Positions 37,967 through 47,171 of a stretch of DNA of 64,000 bases are shown here, piece after piece. How positions within the stretch are numbered: the stretch's first letter is position 1; each line of letters opens with the position of its first letter. A program made the position numbers and the translations under genes. The DNA is from Flavobacteriaceae bacterium (lineage in GTDB: Bacteria > Bacteroidota > Bacteroidia > Flavobacteriales > Flavobacteriaceae), in contig JANQMD010000024.1 in the NCBI GenBank assembly GCA_028280265.1, forward strand, positions 54,066 to 118,065, written 5' to 3'. Below the pieces are notes generated by a model. The model ran no database searches, was not told the origin of the DNA, and worked only from the letters and a program-made list of their open reading frames with translations.

Positions 37967-38938
37967 CTAAAATATTCCTTCTTTTAAAATGTCGTGTAAG
38001 TGAACAACTCCTTTATAATTCTCATCTTGATCAACAACGAGTATTTGAGTGATATTATTACTTTCCAATACCTCTAGAGCTTCTATGGCCATCGCATCTT
38101 GTGAAATTACTTTTGGGCTTTTACCCATAATATCTTTGGCAGTTAAATTGGAAATATCATTGGAAGCACTTAGCATTCTTCTAATATCACCATCAGTAAC
38201 AATTCCAGCAATATTCTTTTCTGAATCTAAAACGGCTGTCACACCCAATCGCTTTTCAGTTATTTCTACAATAACATCAGCAATAGAAGCTTCAGTATGC
38301 ACATTTGGAGATTCATTATTCTGTATCAAATCAGAAACTCTCAAATACAAGCGCTTTCCTAAAGCACCACCAGGATGGTATTTTGCAAAATCTGAACTTG
38401 TAAATCCTTTCATTTTAAGCAAGCAAACAGCTAAGGCATCTCCCATGACCAATTGTGCCGTTGTACTCGTTGTCGGTGCTAAATTATTCGGACAAGCCTC
38501 TTTCTCAACATAGGTGTTTAAAGTAAAATCAGCTTCTTTTCCTAAAAAGGAATCCGTATTTCCTGTAATGGCAATAATTTTATTCTGAGAGTTTTTGATG
38601 AGAGGAACCAAAACTTTTATTTCCGGCGTATTACCACTTTTAGAAATGCAAACTACAACATCATCTTTTTGTATGATACCCAAATCCCCATGTATGGCAT
38701 CTGCAGCATGCATAAAGATAGCTGGAGTTCCTGTAGAATTCAATGTCGCGACAATTTTTGTAGCAATGTTGGCACTTTTACCAATTCCGGTAACGATAAC
38801 TCTCCCTTTCGAACTTAAAATAAATCGAACAGCATTTTCAAAATTATCGTCTAAAAAGCTCGTTAAACTAGCAATGGCCTTACTTTCTGAAAGAATTGTT
38901 TCCTTAGCAATTGCGGTTATATTCTGTAAATCTTTCAA
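37967..38938 (-). CDS. kdsD: Arabinose-5-phosphate isomerase (KpsF/GutQ family)
   Basis: A 323-residue protein with an N-terminal SIS sugar-isomerase domain ('VTGIGKSANIATKIVATLNS', 'CISKSGNTPEI') and 'PTTSTTAQLVMGDALA', then two C-terminal CBS repeats from about residue 205 (each ending 'GIVTDGDIRR' or 'GVVHLHDIL'). It interconverts ribulose-5-phosphate and arabinose-5-phosphate, the first step to Kdo. It is the first gene of the kdsD-tatC-AhpD-like-lptB run. The 154-bp spacer to divergent recQ must hold both promoters. Confidence 0.92.
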   Translation of the reverse strand: MKDLQNITAIAKETILSESKAIASLTSFLDDNFENAVRFILSSKGRVIVTGIGKSANIATKIVATLNSTGTPAIFMHAADAIHGDLGIIQKDDVVVCISKSGNTPEIKVLVPLIKNSQNKIIAITGNTDSFLGKEADFTLNTYVEKEACPNNLAPTTSTTAQLVMGDALAVCLLKMKGFTSSDFAKYHPGGALGKRLYLRVSDLIQNNESPNVHTEASIADVIVEITEKRLGVTAVLDSEKNIAGIVTDGDIRRMLSASNDISNLTAKDIMGKSPKVISQDAMAIEALEVLESNNITQILVVDQDENYKGVVHLHDILKEGIF

Positions 38939-39092
38939 GGATTGTTTTATTTTTATCTGTAATAAAAAAAGTTATATATTTAAGTAATAAAAATATTAAG
39001 CAAACTTACTACAAAATTCATAGACCCCAAACATTTGTAAACGGATTGTCTGTATGTGATAAGATGACAAAGTAATGAGGAAAAATTTATAA

Positions 39093-41276
39093 ATGGATAT
39101 TTACGCTTCTTTAAAAAAGTTTTTTGGATTTAGTCAATTCAAAGGTCTACAGGAAGATGTCATAACGAGCATTCTCAATGATAATGACACTTTTGTAATT
39201 ATGCCAACAGGTGGAGGAAAATCACTCTGTTATCAACTACCCGCCTTGATGAAAGAGGGCACAGCCATTGTAATCTCCCCTTTAATAGCATTAATGAAGA
39301 ATCAAGTGGATGCATTAAGAGGAATTTCAGAAAACCATGGAATAGCTCATGTATTGAATTCTTCTTTGAATAAATCTGAGGTTCATCAAGTAATGTCAGA
39401 TATTTCTTCGGGTATCACTAAGCTTTTATATGTTGCCCCTGAATCACTGATAAAAGAGGAATATGTAGATTTTTTAAAACAACAAAAGATATCTTTTGTG
39501 GCTATTGATGAAGCACACTGTATTTCTGAATGGGGGCATGACTTTAGACCTGAATATAGAAACCTGAAAAACATTATAAAACAAATAGATAATGTTCCTG
39601 TAATTGGTTTAACTGCTACGGCTACTGAAAAAGTACAGGAAGATATTCTAAAAACGCTAGGTATAACGGGTGCTAAAACTTTCAAAGCCTCTTTCAATCG
39701 TCCAAATTTATTTTATGAAGTTCGACCTAAGACCAAAGAGGTAGAAAAGGATATTATTCGCTTTGTAAGGCAAAGACCAGGTAAGTCTGGAATTATCTAT
39801 TGTCTGAGTAGAAAGAAAGTGGAAGAGATTGCGCAAGTACTTCAAGTGAATGGAATTAAAGCAGTTCCCTATCATGCTGGACTCGATGCCAAAACGAGAG
39901 CGAAACATCAAGATATGTTCCTTATGGAAGATTGTGATGTTGTAGTGGCAACCATTGCTTTTGGAATGGGGATTGACAAACCTGATGTACGATTTGTAAT
40001 TCATCATGATATTCCTAAAAGTTTAGAAAGCTATTATCAAGAAACAGGTCGTGCTGGTAGAGACGATGGAGAAGGTTATTGTCTGGCTTTTTATGCATAC
40101 AAAGACATTGAGAAGCTTGAAAAATTTATGGCCAGTAAACCTGTAGCTGAACAAGAAATTGGACATGCTCTTTTACAGGAGGTAGTAGGTTATGCAGAAA
40201 CTTCTATGTCACGTAGAAAGTATCTATTGCATTATTTCGGAGAGGAATTTGATGAAGTGAATGGGAAAGGTGCTGATATGGATGATAATACGAGGAACCC
40301 AAAGAAGAAACACGAAGCTAGTGATGATGTAGTAAAACTGCTATCTGTCGTTAGAGATACCAAAGAAAAATACAAATCAAAAGAGATTGTAAATACATTG
40401 ATTGGTAAAGAAAATGCCATGCTGAACTCTCATAAAACACATTTACAACCGTTTTTTGGCTGTGGAAAAGAGAAAGAGGGGAGTTATTGGATGGCACTTT
40501 TACGTCAGATATTGGTCGTAAATCTAATTCGCAAAGAGATTGAACAGTATGGTGTAATTAAGATCACCCAAGAAGGGTTGAATTTCATAGAGAATCCATA
40601 TTCATTTATGATGACAGAAGATCATGTATATTCTGAAGAAGATACATCGGATATTATTACCAATGCTAAAAATTCTGGTGGTGCAGCGGATGAGAAACTA
40701 GTAAAAATGTTGAAAGACCTTCGGAAAAAAGTAGCGGTAAAGCAAGGTGTCCCTCCTTTTGCCGTTTTTCAGGATCCGTCTCTGGATGATATGGCTTTAA
40801 AGTATCCGATCACTCTAGAAGAACTTTCGAAAGTGCATGGAGTAGGAGAAGGGAAGGCGAGAAAATTTGGACGAGAGTTTCTGACGCTGATAGAGAAGTA
40901 CGTAGAAGATAATGACATCACGCGACCAGATGATTTGATCGTAAAAAGTACAGGAGTCAATTCGGGATTGAAATTATACATCATACAGAATACAGACAGG
41001 AAACTTCCTTTAATGGATATTGCCAGCTCAAAAGGACTGGAGATGCCAGAATTGATCAAAGAAATGGAAGCCATTGTCTATTCTGGAACCAAACTCAACA
41101 TCGATTATGCTATCGAGGATTTGGTAGACGAAGATCAGCAAGAAGAAATCCACGAATACTTTATGGAGGCAGAATCCGATAAAATACAAGACGCATTAGA
41201 CGAATTTGATGGCGACTATGACGAAGAAGAACTTAGACTCATGCGCATCAAGTTTATTTCAGACGTGGCGAATTAA
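39093..41276 (+). CDS. recQ: ATP-dependent DNA helicase RecQ
   Basis: A 727-residue helicase with all RecQ parts. Walker A is 'PTGGGKS' (38-44), the Walker B DEAH box lies at 139-142 with the aromatic loop 'CISEWGHDFRP' after it, 'TATATEKVQ', and motif VI 'QETGRAGRDD'. RQC and HRDC domains follow. The HRDC is around 520-600 ('GVPPFAVFQDPSLDDMA', 'HGVGEGKARKFG'). An acidic C-terminal tail extends from about 680. It unwinds DNA in recombination and repair. Confidence 0.95.
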   Translation: MDIYASLKKFFGFSQFKGLQEDVITSILNDNDTFVIMPTGGGKSLCYQLPALMKEGTAIVISPLIALMKNQVDALRGISENHGIAHVLNSSLNKSEVHQVMSDISSGITKLLYVAPESLIKEEYVDFLKQQKISFVAIDEAHCISEWGHDFRPEYRNLKNIIKQIDNVPVIGLTATATEKVQEDILKTLGITGAKTFKASFNRPNLFYEVRPKTKEVEKDIIRFVRQRPGKSGIIYCLSRKKVEEIAQVLQVNGIKAVPYHAGLDAKTRAKHQDMFLMEDCDVVVATIAFGMGIDKPDVRFVIHHDIPKSLESYYQETGRAGRDDGEGYCLAFYAYKDIEKLEKFMASKPVAEQEIGHALLQEVVGYAETSMSRRKYLLHYFGEEFDEVNGKGADMDDNTRNPKKKHEASDDVVKLLSVVRDTKEKYKSKEIVNTLIGKENAMLNSHKTHLQPFFGCGKEKEGSYWMALLRQILVVNLIRKEIEQYGVIKITQEGLNFIENPYSFMMTEDHVYSEEDTSDIITNAKNSGGAADEKLVKMLKDLRKKVAVKQGVPPFAVFQDPSLDDMALKYPITLEELSKVHGVGEGKARKFGREFLTLIEKYVEDNDITRPDDLIVKSTGVNSGLKLYIIQNTDRKLPLMDIASSKGLEMPELIKEMEAIVYSGTKLNIDYAIEDLVDEDQQEEIHEYFMEAESDKIQDALDEFDGDYDEEELRLMRIKFISDVAN

Positions 41277-41328
41277 TCAACAATAAATCTATTAGATTTC
41301 CCAATTCTTTAAAGATAGGTAGGTGAAA

Positions 41329-42009
41329 TTATAATGTGAAAAGCGTCAGCAAAATACCTGCAATAATGGCCAAAAACTTTTTTAAGTTGAATTTGTGATC
41401 CTGTGTGCTTTCAAAGAGGATGATGGTAGAAATGTGTAAGAAGACCCCAATAATCACAGCTGTAATTTCCATGATGTATTCTTCTAACATTTGTATTTGC
41501 TCAGAAAGTAACACGCCTAGTGGACTCATCAGAGCAAAAATAGATAAGAAAAGAATGGTGGTCGTTTTCGAAAACTTGGCATGCAATAAAAAGCTTGTCA
41601 ATACCACCGCAATAGGAACCTTGTGAACCACAATTGCCCATAGTAAATTCTCACCTGCATGCTCAATAGGTAGCCCTTCGGAGAAGGCATGGAGACTCAA
41701 ACTAAAAAACAACATCTTAGGAAAAGACTTTCCGTCAGAGTGCAGATGAATATGCCCGTGTTCAGCTCCTTTTGAGAACGATTCTAGTATAGATTGTAAT
41801 ACAATTCCTAAAAGGATACAAATACCAACAACCTTTGTGTCTTCTGTAGCAATATAGACTTCGGGAAGTAGGTGCAAAATAGTCACAGAAAGAAGATAAG
41901 CTCCACTAAACGCCAGTAACAATTGTGTGATTTGTTTTGTGGGCTTTAAAATCAGGACTAACAAACCACCAAGAACTACGGATCCAATAAGAAAAAGATA
42001 CGTCATCAC
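41329..42009 (-). CDS. ZIP family metal transporter
   Basis: A 226-residue membrane protein with eight hydrophobic segments. The transport-site helices read 'HAFSEGLPIEH' and 'VVHKVPIAVVLTSFLL', the H-x3-E and H-K-x-P-x4 patterns of ZIP transporters, and a histidine-rich loop 'EHGHIHLHSDG' lies between helices 3 and 4. Expected substrates are Zn2+ or Fe2+ moving into the cytoplasm. It begins 4 nt inside the end of the methyltransferase gene and would be transcribed from the strong promoter before that gene. Confidence 0.85.
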   Translation of the reverse strand: MMTYLFLIGSVVLGGLLVLILKPTKQITQLLLAFSGAYLLSVTILHLLPEVYIATEDTKVVGICILLGIVLQSILESFSKGAEHGHIHLHSDGKSFPKMLFFSLSLHAFSEGLPIEHAGENLLWAIVVHKVPIAVVLTSFLLHAKFSKTTTILFLSIFALMSPLGVLLSEQIQMLEEYIMEITAVIIGVFLHISTIILFESTQDHKFNLKKFLAIIAGILLTLFTL

Positions 42010-42731
42010 TCAGCAATTAGGATTAAACGATCTGAAGTTTTTGAGTTGAATTCAGCTAATTGATAATCACCAAAAACATGAGTGACTTTCAGATTGGCAG
42101 CTTCAAAATATTTGATAAACTTCTTCAGGTCTAGGTATTTTACATGCTCTGTATAAGAAAAGTCTTTTCCTTTATCTTGAAAAGAAATATGTTTTAAAAT
42201 AAAACCTTCTTTGATTTCTCTCTCAATATGAAAATCAATTCCATCTACAGTTTTGATCTCTTTCTCTACCAAATACTCTTTCACTTTTACCACATTTAAG
42301 AAGTCGAGCACCAAAACACCCTCTTTTTGCAAACCTTCTTTAATGTTCTTTAAAACTTGAATCTCTTCCTCATCAGTTTGAAAGTATCCAAAACTGGTAA
42401 ACAAATTAAAAATAGTATCGTATCGATTTCGAAAAGGCTGACGCATGTCTTTCACTTTAAATCGCAATCGGTCATTTTCAAATTGCTTGGCATGTGCGAT
42501 ACTATTTTCGGATAAATCACCACCCGTTACACGATACCCTAAAGAATTTAGATATACAGCATGCCTTCCTTTTCCACAAGGAAGATCCAATATATGCGCT
42601 TCTTTTGGAAGTGCTAAAAACTGAGTGATGTTTTGCATGAATAACTGTGCATCTACATCATTTCTATCTTTATATAGTATGTGATAGTATGGCGTATTGA
42701 ACCAATATGTGAACCAGTCTGTATTTTCCAT
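42006..42731 (-). CDS. Class I SAM-dependent methyltransferase
   Basis: A 241-residue methyltransferase. Motif I is 'ILDLPCGKGRHAVYL', motif II ends in Asp ('VTGGDLSENSI'), and 'DTIFNLFTSFGYF' is motif IV. This is the small-molecule methyltransferase type with an unusual Pro-Cys in motif I, common in Bacteroidota. The substrate is unknown. It has its own well-formed promoter (42745..42774) and appears to be the first gene of a two-gene unit with the ZIP transporter. Confidence 0.85.
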   Translation of the reverse strand: MENTDWFTYWFNTPYYHILYKDRNDVDAQLFMQNITQFLALPKEAHILDLPCGKGRHAVYLNSLGYRVTGGDLSENSIAHAKQFENDRLRFKVKDMRQPFRNRYDTIFNLFTSFGYFQTDEEEIQVLKNIKEGLQKEGVLVLDFLNVVKVKEYLVEKEIKTVDGIDFHIEREIKEGFILKHISFQDKGKDFSYTEHVKYLDLKKFIKYFEAANLKVTHVFGDYQLAEFNSKTSDRLILIAE

Positions 42732-42744
42732 GTTTGTAAGTAGG

Positions 42745-42774
42745 CAAAAGTACGTTTTTCTAACAATCCTTCAA
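42745..42774 (-). promoter_or_regulatory. Bacteroidota-type promoter of the methyltransferase/ZIP operon
   Basis: On the minus strand, TTG (42772..42774) is followed after exactly 19 nt by TACTTTTG (42745..42752), matching TTG-N19-TAnnTTTG. The predicted start of transcription is about 42740, leaving a leader of roughly 9 nt before the ATG at 42731. Confidence 0.75.
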
Positions 42775-43024
42775 TGGATTAATAAGGGAATGAATTCATG
42801 ATACAATTCTAAGCAAATAATCCAAATAAATTTGTGGCTATAGTCAAAATCGAATAGACTGTAAATGTATTATCATTGCGTAAATATGTTTACAATTTAA
42901 TATATGGATTTACTTCGCTTTGCCCGCAAAGAAAGACTTTATCAAGTAACACCTCCCTAAAACTTGGAAAAGTTATGCTTCATAACATCGAACATTAAAC
43001 ATTCTTCATCTAACTTAAATACCC

Positions 43025-43032
43025 TACTTTTG
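43025..43032 (+). promoter_or_regulatory. -7 promoter element of the RlmL-like gene
   Basis: TACTTTTG fits TAnnTTTG and ends 4 nt before the ATG at 43037. The -33 position has no TTG, only TTC-rich sequence. By normal spacing transcription would start at or next to the start codon. Confidence 0.5.
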
Positions 43033-43036
43033 CGAT

Positions 43037-44215
43037 ATGGATCGAAATGAGAAGCATCAAGATTTTAAGATGACAGCGACTACCTTAAAAGGACTAGAAG
43101 GTGTGTTGGCAGATGAATTACGAAAGTTAGGCGCTAAAGAAGTGAAGGAAGCGATAAGAAGTGTTTCTTTTCGTGGAGATAAAGGTTTTTTATACAAAGC
43201 GAATATCGCTTTAAGAACAGCCATTCGTGTATTAAAACCTATTAAGACTTGTAAAATTTATGATGAGGAAGATCTCTATGAAGCCATTCAAAAGATTAAA
43301 TGGGAAAGGTATTTAGATGTAGATGGAACTTTTGCCATTGGAGCGGTTGTCAATTCAAAAAACTTTACTTCGAATTCGCATTATATTTCTCTAAAGTCGA
43401 AAGACGCCATTGCAGATTATTTTCGCCATAAATTCAGCAAACGCCCGAATGTAGATTTAAAGTATCCAGATGTAAAAGTACATGTACACATTCAGAAAGA
43501 TTGGTGTACAATTTCTTTGGACTCTTCTGGTGACTCTTTACATAAGCGAGGTTATAGAAGTGCCACAAACATTGCACCAATAAACGAAGTATTGGCGGCT
43601 GGATTGGTGTTACTATCAGGATATACAGGTGATGAGAATTTTATTGATCCCATGTGTGGCTCTGGGACTATTCTAATTGAAGCTGCGATGATCGCCAATC
43701 ATATTCCTGCAAATATCAACAGAAAACACTTTGCCTTTGAGAATTGGAAAGATTATGATGAAGATTTATATTTTGTCATACAAGATTCTCTATTGAAGAA
43801 AATTCGAAATTCTCATTTTAAGATTATGGGATTTGATAAGGCTCCTTCTGCTGTAAGAAAAGCCAAACAAAATATTATTAATGCGAATTTGGAAGAATTT
43901 GTAGGTGTACATCATGTGAATTTTTTCAATTCTACGAAAGAGGTTTTTGGAAACACAACTATTTTATTCAACCCGCCTTATGGAGAACGTTTGAATATTG
44001 ATATTGAAGAATTTTACAGAAAGATAGGAGATACTCTAAAACACAATTACCCGGGCTCTACAGCATGGATGATTACTTCCGATATTCAGGCTTTAAAGTA
44101 TGTTGGATTACGAACGTCTAAGAGAATTGAATTAAAAAATGCCGATTTGGACTGCCGTTTTGTAAAGTATGAATTGTATGAAGGCTCAAGAAAAACTAAA
44201 AAAGCAATCCCTTAA
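43037..44215 (+). CDS. THUMP-domain RNA methyltransferase, RlmL-N/TrmN-like
   Basis: A 392-residue protein: N-terminal THUMP domain (about 15-155), then a class I methyltransferase domain with motif I 'FIDPMCGSGTILIEAA' and the catalytic 'NPPYGERL' of amino-group methyltransferases. It matches the RlmL N-terminal half, which forms m2G2445 in 23S rRNA in E. coli; Bacteroidota carry this single-domain form. The ATG at 43037 is supported by the 'NFKM'-like N-terminus common to relatives. An internal ATG at 43070 is the alternative. Confidence 0.88.
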   Translation: MDRNEKHQDFKMTATTLKGLEGVLADELRKLGAKEVKEAIRSVSFRGDKGFLYKANIALRTAIRVLKPIKTCKIYDEEDLYEAIQKIKWERYLDVDGTFAIGAVVNSKNFTSNSHYISLKSKDAIADYFRHKFSKRPNVDLKYPDVKVHVHIQKDWCTISLDSSGDSLHKRGYRSATNIAPINEVLAAGLVLLSGYTGDENFIDPMCGSGTILIEAAMIANHIPANINRKHFAFENWKDYDEDLYFVIQDSLLKKIRNSHFKIMGFDKAPSAVRKAKQNIINANLEEFVGVHHVNFFNSTKEVFGNTTILFNPPYGERLNIDIEEFYRKIGDTLKHNYPGSTAWMITSDIQALKYVGLRTSKRIELKNADLDCRFVKYELYEGSRKTKKAIP

Positions 44216-44288
44216 TTGACCTGCCATACTTTAAGCGGATAGAACTTTGTTAAAGTTAAGAAGGAATACTTGTTTTCATTTAAACAAG

Positions 44289-45164
44289 CTAATTTAAAAC
44301 GACGTTTAGCCACTCATCAGGGCTTTCCATCATTGGAAAATAGCCTGTATTATCCACCCAATAAAGTTCATTAAAAGGAATCTCAATAGACATTAAGTTA
44401 GCTACGATAATATTATTGGTAGGATCATTTTTAGACCAAATAATTACACAATGAATATTGGTCTCTCTCAAAGCTCCAACCCAACGGTCCGAAAATTTCT
44501 CTCTTTCTTTGAGATACCTGCTTATTTTTTGAAAAACCCTCCTTCCTTTGTTGAAGATTCCGATTTCCCACATAGCTTTTAACTCTTGTTCTGATATTTT
44601 TGATGCATCGTAGTATAAATTACGAATTTGACGTTTCATTAGATTATAGGTGCCCAAATGAGAAATTAAATAACCTAGAACACTACTTATAAGAAGTTTA
44701 TGGATTAAGGTTACATTTGATAACTCTGGGTGCATATTTCCATTACAAAAAATTATTTTTTCTAATTGAAACGGTATTTTTCCTTCTTCATGTTGTGCAA
44801 GAACTTCTGTGGCTACAGATCCTCCATACCCGAGTGATAACATCACAAGACTTTCAAGTTTTAACTTTTCCCAAAGCGCAATAGCCATATTGGCTTGTTC
44901 AATAACTGTATAGATGTGTTTGGTAGGTTTGTCTGAAAAACCAAAACCTAAATAATCATGAAGTATTACGCGGTATTTTTGAGCTAACCTGTTTAAAACT
45001 TTATGATAATCGTACGAGGAAGTAGGATATCCATGTAAAATAACCATGACAGGAAGAGAGTCGTTTTTTGTCTCTGGAAAAGCTTTATAAGAATCTATCA
45101 CAAATAGATTGTAACCATTTACGTTTTCATAACTCCCTAAGTCATACCACTCGCTGGCTTTCAT
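44289..45164 (-). CDS. MEST-like alpha/beta hydrolase paralogue, active site degenerate (copy 1)
   Basis: A 291-residue member of the epoxide hydrolase/MEST group: oxyanion loop 'ILHGYPTSSYDY', 'GFGFSDKP', cap-domain 'DRWVGAL' and 'SKNDP'. The nucleophile elbow reads 'SLGYGGS', with Gly112 where the catalytic Asp is expected. The catalytic-His position is Tyr275 ('NTGYFPMM'). Only the acid, Asp247, remains. The frame is intact, so this is a candidate pseudoenzyme, not a decayed gene. I chose ATG 45164; the frame is open upstream to a TTG. It is closely related to the next copy, with about 100 bp between them. Confidence 0.8.
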   Translation of the reverse strand: MKASEWYDLGSYENVNGYNLFVIDSYKAFPETKNDSLPVMVILHGYPTSSYDYHKVLNRLAQKYRVILHDYLGFGFSDKPTKHIYTVIEQANMAIALWEKLKLESLVMLSLGYGGSVATEVLAQHEEGKIPFQLEKIIFCNGNMHPELSNVTLIHKLLISSVLGYLISHLGTYNLMKRQIRNLYYDASKISEQELKAMWEIGIFNKGRRVFQKISRYLKEREKFSDRWVGALRETNIHCVIIWSKNDPTNNIIVANLMSIEIPFNELYWVDNTGYFPMMESPDEWLNVVLN

Positions 45165-45265
45165 GGTCAAGAAAAAAAATTAAGCTTGGAAGTTACTAAA
45201 ACTAGTATGCGTAGAAAAAAAATGATTGTTAAAATTAAGTAGTGATACTTATTTTATCTGAAAAA

Positions 45266-46141
45266 TTAATTTAAAACAATGTTTAACCACTCATCAGGAC
45301 TCTCCATCATTGAAAAATATCCAGTATTATCCATCCAGTGGAGCTCATTATAAGAAATTTCTATAGCCATTAAATTGGCTACTATAGGAGCAGTAATTGG
45401 ATCGTTTTTTGACCAAATAATGACACAATGTACATTGGTTTCTCTTAAAGCTCCAATCCACCGATCCCAGTATACCTCACGTTCTTTTATAAACCTACTG
45501 AGCTTATGAAAAACTTTTCTTCCTTTATTATAAAGTCCAATTTCCCATATGGCTTTTAATTCTTCTTCGGTAATTTTCGATGGATCATAATACACATTAC
45601 GAATTGCACGCCTCATTGATGCATAAGTAGCAAGCTGAGATGTGATGTAGCCAAAAACTTTACTCATGAGAAGTCTTTGGATAAAAAACACACGAGATAA
45701 TTCTTCGTGCATGTTCCCATTACAGAAGAGTAGTTTATCTAATTGAAAGTTAAGCTTTCCATTGTTATAGAGGGCAAGAACTTCTGTGGCCACAGAGCCA
45801 CCATAACCATGGGATAACATTGCAAAGTTTTTCAACTCCATTTTCTCCCAAAGAGCAATGGCAATTTTTGCTTGTTCAATGATTGTATATGAGTGCTTAA
45901 CAGGTTTATCTGAAAAGCCAAATCCCAAATGATCGTGTAGTATAACTCTGTAGTGTTGTGCTAGCTTGTACAAGATTTTATGAAAATCATAAGAGGAAAC
46001 TGGGTATCCATGTAAGATTACCATGACAGGCAAATCTTTATTTTTAGTTTCAGGAAAGGCTTTGTATGAGTCAATTACAAATATTTTACAATTGTCAATT
46101 ATCTCATAATCCCCCAGCTCACGCCATTCAGTAGCTTTCAT
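45266..46141 (-). CDS. MEST-like alpha/beta hydrolase paralogue, active site degenerate (copy 2)
   Basis: A 291-residue protein, closest to copy 1 and further from copy 3. It keeps 'ILHGYPVSSYDF', 'GFGFSDKP', 'DRWIGALRE' and Asp247 ('SKNDPI'). The nucleophile elbow is 'SHGYGGS', so Gly112 replaces the Asp (GGT instead of GAT), and Tyr275 replaces the His. The intermediate 'HGYG' between copy 3 'HDYG' and copy 1 'LGYG' hints at stepwise change. ATG 46141 matches the N-termini of the other copies; a TTG six codons upstream is less likely. Confidence 0.8.
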   Translation of the reverse strand: MKATEWRELGDYEIIDNCKIFVIDSYKAFPETKNKDLPVMVILHGYPVSSYDFHKILYKLAQHYRVILHDHLGFGFSDKPVKHSYTIIEQAKIAIALWEKMELKNFAMLSHGYGGSVATEVLALYNNGKLNFQLDKLLFCNGNMHEELSRVFFIQRLLMSKVFGYITSQLATYASMRRAIRNVYYDPSKITEEELKAIWEIGLYNKGRKVFHKLSRFIKEREVYWDRWIGALRETNVHCVIIWSKNDPITAPIVANLMAIEISYNELHWMDNTGYFSMMESPDEWLNIVLN

Positions 46142-46242
46142 ATTGGTAATGAAGTTCAAGCTGGCAAGGTACTAATTCTAATAGTTTTGATACCAAAAAC
46201 CCTTGTTAAAATTAAGTAGAAACACGTATATTTTTAAAAGTG

Positions 46243-47121
46243 CTAATTTGAAATTTTATTCAACCATTCGATTGGATTTTCCAACATTAAAAAGTGCCCT
46301 GTATTTTCAATCCATATCAGTTTGTTATTTGGTATTTCTTCATGAAGTAACTCAGCTATAGCGGGAATGGCTATGGGGTCATTTTTAGCCCAAATGATTT
46401 TAGTAGGAATTTGTGTTTTTTTCAATCCTCCTACCCATCGATCCCAATATTGGTAGCGTTCTGTAATGTATTGAGTGAGTTTGTGAATGATCTTACGTCC
46501 TCCATTCAATTCAATCAACTTCCACATTTCTTTGAGTTCATCATCTGTCACTTTCGTTTTATCGAAATAGGTATTGCGCATGTTTTTACGAAAAATCGGA
46601 TAGTTGGTTAGCATCGCTACAAATTTTCCTAAAAATTGATGCTTTAATAATTTTTGAATAGTTCGTAATTGAGAGAGTTCAATATGAATGCTACCGTTGG
46701 AGAGGATTAATTCTTCAATTTCTATTTCTAACAATCCTTCGTTATCTCTTGCAATAATCTCAGTTGCCACAGAAGTTCCATAATCATGCGCAAATAAAAT
46801 CACTTTTTTTAAATCTAATTTTTTCCACAAGGCTAAAGCACGATCAGCTTGGTGAATCAATGAGTAAGAACTGCCTTTTGGTTTGTCTGAAAAGCCAAAA
46901 CCTAAATGATCATGCATAATGATTCTGTAGTGTTTCGACAGTTCTGGTAAAACTTTGTAATAATCAAAAGTAGAGGTAGGATATCCATGAAGAATCACCA
47001 TTGTTTTTTTTGATTCAAATTCTCTAAACTTACTTAAATTTTGACCTGTATCAATCACAAAGAGTTGATGATCACCTATATGATAATATTTACCTAGCTT
47101 TTCCCAGTCTTTTCTTGTCAT
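46243..47121 (-). CDS. MEST-like alpha/beta hydrolase with intact catalytic triad (copy 3)
   Basis: A 292-residue hydrolase of the epoxide hydrolase/haloalkane dehalogenase superfamily, with closest resemblance in wording to animal MEST ('DHLGFGFSDKP', 'DRWVGGL'). The full triad is present: nucleophile Asp113 in 'AHDYGTS', acid Asp248 in 'AKNDPI', and base His276 in 'NTGHFLML'. The oxyanion loop is 'ILHGYPTS'. It is the first gene of a tandem array of three in the direction of transcription. The substrate is unknown. It is likely the ancestral member from which copies 1 and 2 arose. Confidence 0.85.
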   Translation of the reverse strand: MTRKDWEKLGKYYHIGDHQLFVIDTGQNLSKFREFESKKTMVILHGYPTSTFDYYKVLPELSKHYRIIMHDHLGFGFSDKPKGSSYSLIHQADRALALWKKLDLKKVILFAHDYGTSVATEIIARDNEGLLEIEIEELILSNGSIHIELSQLRTIQKLLKHQFLGKFVAMLTNYPIFRKNMRNTYFDKTKVTDDELKEMWKLIELNGGRKIIHKLTQYITERYQYWDRWVGGLKKTQIPTKIIWAKNDPIAIPAIAELLHEEIPNNKLIWIENTGHFLMLENPIEWLNKISN

Positions 47122-47171
47122 GCAAACAAGATAGTCAAAAAGATTTAGTTAAATATCAGCGTAAACATCTA

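Larger units (their letters stand above)
42732..43036. other. 305-bp intergenic spacer between divergent methyltransferase genes
   Basis: It holds the promoter of the leftward methyltransferase/ZIP pair and a -7 element just before the rightward RlmL-like gene. The middle part (about 42780-42990) is AT-rich with no open frame of note, RNA structure or repeat that I can recognise. Confidence 0.6.

Noticed and set aside
38049..38987. Two long plus-strand open frames (154 and 130 codons) opposite kdsD.
   Set aside because: kdsD has complete SIS and CBS domains on the minus strand; the others are antisense shadows without motifs.
44269..44288. Small hairpin (CTTGTTT/AAACAAG) between the RlmL-like gene and hydrolase copy 1 as a terminator.
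   Set aside because: The stem is short and AT-rich and no T-run follows on either strand.
44289..46141. Treating hydrolase copies 1 and 2 as pseudogenes.
   Set aside because: Frames are intact over their full length and the fold motifs remain, so altered-function paralogues are the better description.
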